This document shows, one piece after another, positions 62,672 to 64,000 of a stretch of DNA of 64,000 nucleotides. Source of the DNA: JAJFJD01 sp965228695 (GTDB lineage Bacteria; Pseudomonadota; Alphaproteobacteria; UBA8366); assembly GCA_965228695.1 (NCBI GenBank), contig CBDDIB010000002.1:310001-374000 (forward strand). The letters are read 5' to 3'. The notes beneath the pieces were generated by a model. The model was not told the DNA's origin and made no database searches. It saw only the letters and a list, made by a program, of their open reading frames with translations. Both the position numbers and the translations under genes were made by a program. Each line of letters begins with the position of its first letter. Positions within the stretch are counted from its first letter, which is position 1.

Positions 62672-63610
62672 TTGCAAGTTATCCTCGACATTATCTTGCC
62701 CGTCTTCGGCGTCATGCTGATCGGCTACGGCGCCGCGCGCCTGGGATTCTTCAGCGAGTCGGCCTGCGCTGGGCTTACAACCTTTGTGTTCAATTTCGCG
62801 ATCCCCGTCATGCTATTCCGCAGCCTCGCGACCACCGAATTGCCGCCGGTGTTGCCCTGGGGTCACTTGCTGTCCTTCTATCTCGGCGCCGGCATGGTCG
62901 TGATCCTCGGCATGGCCGTCGGCCGGATCGTCCGCAAGCGCGCGCTCGACGGCCAAGGCATCGTCGGGCTCACCGCCGGCTACGGCAATACTGTGCTGAT
63001 CGGCGTCCCGTTGGTGCTCACCGCCTTCGGCGATGCGGCGACATTGCCGCTGTTCCTGATCATCGCCTTCCACAGTGCGATCCTGATCACCAGCGGCACG
63101 GTGATCGTCGAACTCGCGCAGGGCAGCCGGGCGGGGCTTAAGAAATTGCCGGTCAATCTGCTCAAGGCCTTCGCGACCAATCCCATCATCGTGGGATTGA
63201 TGGCGGGGCTGGTCGTCGCCGCCCTGGCCTGGCCGCTGCCCAAGCCGGTCGACGATATCTCGCGCCTGCTCGGCACGGCGGCGGCGCCCTGCGCCCTGTT
63301 CGCGATGGGCGCGGCGCTGCCGCAATACCGCATCGCCGGCAACGTGCTGGAATCGTCGCTGGTGACAACGCTCAAGTTGGCGGCGCATCCGCTGCTGGTC
63401 TGGCTGCTTGCCACCTATGTCTTCACCGTCGATCCCTTGCACAAGCAGGTCGCGGTTATCCTGGCGGCGACCCCGGTCGGCGCGAACGCCTATCTGCTCG
63501 CCGCGCGCTATGACGTGGGGACCGCGACCACCACGACATCGGTCTTCCTCACCACCGGTGCATCGCTGATCACCCTGTCGATCGTGCTGTTGTTGGTCCT
63601 CGCACGGTAA
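62672..63610 (+). CDS. AEC-family (auxin efflux carrier-like) transporter
   Basis: 312 residues with ten membrane segments in two halves. LIGYGAARLGFFSE at the start and GYGNTVLIGVPLVLTAFGDAATLPL near 110 are the family's crossover motifs; the second crossover is AVILAATPVGANAYLLAARYDVG near 265. AEC proteins move organic anions such as malonate or malate. The start is a TTG at 62672, behind CAGGGATT, because no ATG is available in frame; this is an unusual but supported start. Confidence 0.82.
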   Translation: MQVILDIILPVFGVMLIGYGAARLGFFSESACAGLTTFVFNFAIPVMLFRSLATTELPPVLPWGHLLSFYLGAGMVVILGMAVGRIVRKRALDGQGIVGLTAGYGNTVLIGVPLVLTAFGDAATLPLFLIIAFHSAILITSGTVIVELAQGSRAGLKKLPVNLLKAFATNPIIVGLMAGLVVAALAWPLPKPVDDISRLLGTAAAPCALFAMGAALPQYRIAGNVLESSLVTTLKLAAHPLLVWLLATYVFTVDPLHKQVAVILAATPVGANAYLLAARYDVGTATTTTSVFLTTGASLITLSIVLLLVLAR

Positions 63611-63693
63611 CCGGCGACGGCCAATCCCTGATACCGCGGGCCACCAGCACCGCGACATAGACTCGGGCCTGTGGATCGGCGACGATGCGGGCA

Positions 63694-64000
63694 ATGAATG
63701 ACCTGCTCGTGCAGTCCGGATTAGCCCCTTTCGCCGCGGCGGCGCTTTGCGCGGGCATCCTGCGGCTGGCCGGCGGGTCGGCCCGCGGCCCCCTTATCGC
63801 GGCCGGCGGCATCGGCATCGGCTTTCTGGTCGGTTTCGTCTTAATCCTCGGCGCGCCGGAGCGGTGGCCACAGTCCTCCAGCGAAAAACTGTTCGCGATC
63901 GCGGCGGTTGCGGCCCTACTGGGCCTGGCGCTCGACCTGTCCCGCGAAGCGCCGCCGGTAACCCGCCTGATTGCCGCCCTAGCGCCCGCCGCCGCGCTGA
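63694..64000 (+). CDS. Membrane protein, 3' end missing, function unknown
   Basis: The first 102 residues are visible, with three hydrophobic stretches (near 9-24, 33-52 and 69-84) in an Ala/Gly/Leu-rich context. No family is recognised. Start may be 63694 or the ATG three codons earlier (63685); neither has a strong ribosome site. It runs off the right edge. Confidence 0.5.
   Translation, partial: MNDLLVQSGLAPFAAAALCAGILRLAGGSARGPLIAAGGIGIGFLVGFVLILGAPERWPQSSSEKLFAIAAVAALLGLALDLSREAPPVTRLIAALAPAAAL

Overview
The window reads as chromosomal DNA of a GC-rich free-living alphaproteobacterium, most likely in or near the Rhodospirillales. This rests on the gene neighbourhoods rather than on any marker gene: metX-metW, argH-lptM-lysA-DUF4175, ftsE-ftsX-ydcF-plsC beside a zinc-ribbon gene, and hbd-etfA-etfB-(orphan)-cobO-HIG1 are arrangements I associate with that group. 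No rRNA, CRISPR array, integrase, transposase or phage gene was seen. There is one tRNA, Arg-ACG. Both ends are cut inside genes.

1-5.4 kb: the 3'-truncated end of a xanthine phosphoribosyltransferase gene (gpt), an envelope lipoprotein, tRNA-Arg, a secreted six-bladed NHL propeller, and a chemotaxis receptor broken by three single-base insertions. 5.4-5.9 kb is an AT-rich non-coding stretch.

5.9-12.9 kb is a catabolic region: TauE-type permease, class II aldolase, BASS-type transporter, small alpha/beta-barrel protein, two-domain extradiol-type VOC protein, a Rieske dioxygenase alpha/beta pair behind a good promoter, and an SDR dehydrogenase. A REPIN-like palindrome lies between the dioxygenase and SDR genes. 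No ferredoxin or reductase partner is present.

13-18.9 kb: a binding-protein-dependent importer of the 2-aminoethylphosphonate/iron type (binding protein, ATPase, fused permease), then a class I aminotransferase with an altered PLP-phosphate motif and a PAS protein.

18.9-30 kb: two tandem GT39 membrane glycosyltransferases, a degenerate secreted nuclease-fold protein, a small lipoprotein with a terminator, a hydroxyacyl-CoA dehydrogenase, a GldA/GldF/GldG-like ABC-2 system and a BtuF-like protein without a signal peptide.

30-41.5 kb: two large MscS-family channels flank methionine genes (metX, metW), a tightly coupled aromatic amino acid operon (chorismate mutase, hisC-type aminotransferase, prephenate dehydrogenase), a DUF2125 protein and a ChaC-type cyclotransferase.

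41.5-54.4 kb: B12-dependent ribonucleotide reductase, plsC, ydcF, ftsX, ftsE, a zinc-ribbon membrane protein, then the coupled argH-lptM-lysA-DUF4175 operon and a TlpA thioredoxin.

54.4-64 kb: a short-chain acyl-CoA module (hbd, etfA, etfB, a cobalamin adenosyltransferase and a long acyl-CoA dehydrogenase with the layout of methylsuccinyl-CoA dehydrogenase), which suggests the ethylmalonyl-CoA pathway. Then a LysE exporter, a Tat-exported intradiol dioxygenase, a small AT-hook protein, an AEC transporter and a partial membrane protein.

Most of the window is ordinary metabolism. The parts most worth a second look are the receptor with three frameshifts, the importer/aminotransferase cluster, the orphan Rieske cluster, the small AT-hook protein, and the chorismate mutase with a large unassigned C-terminal part.
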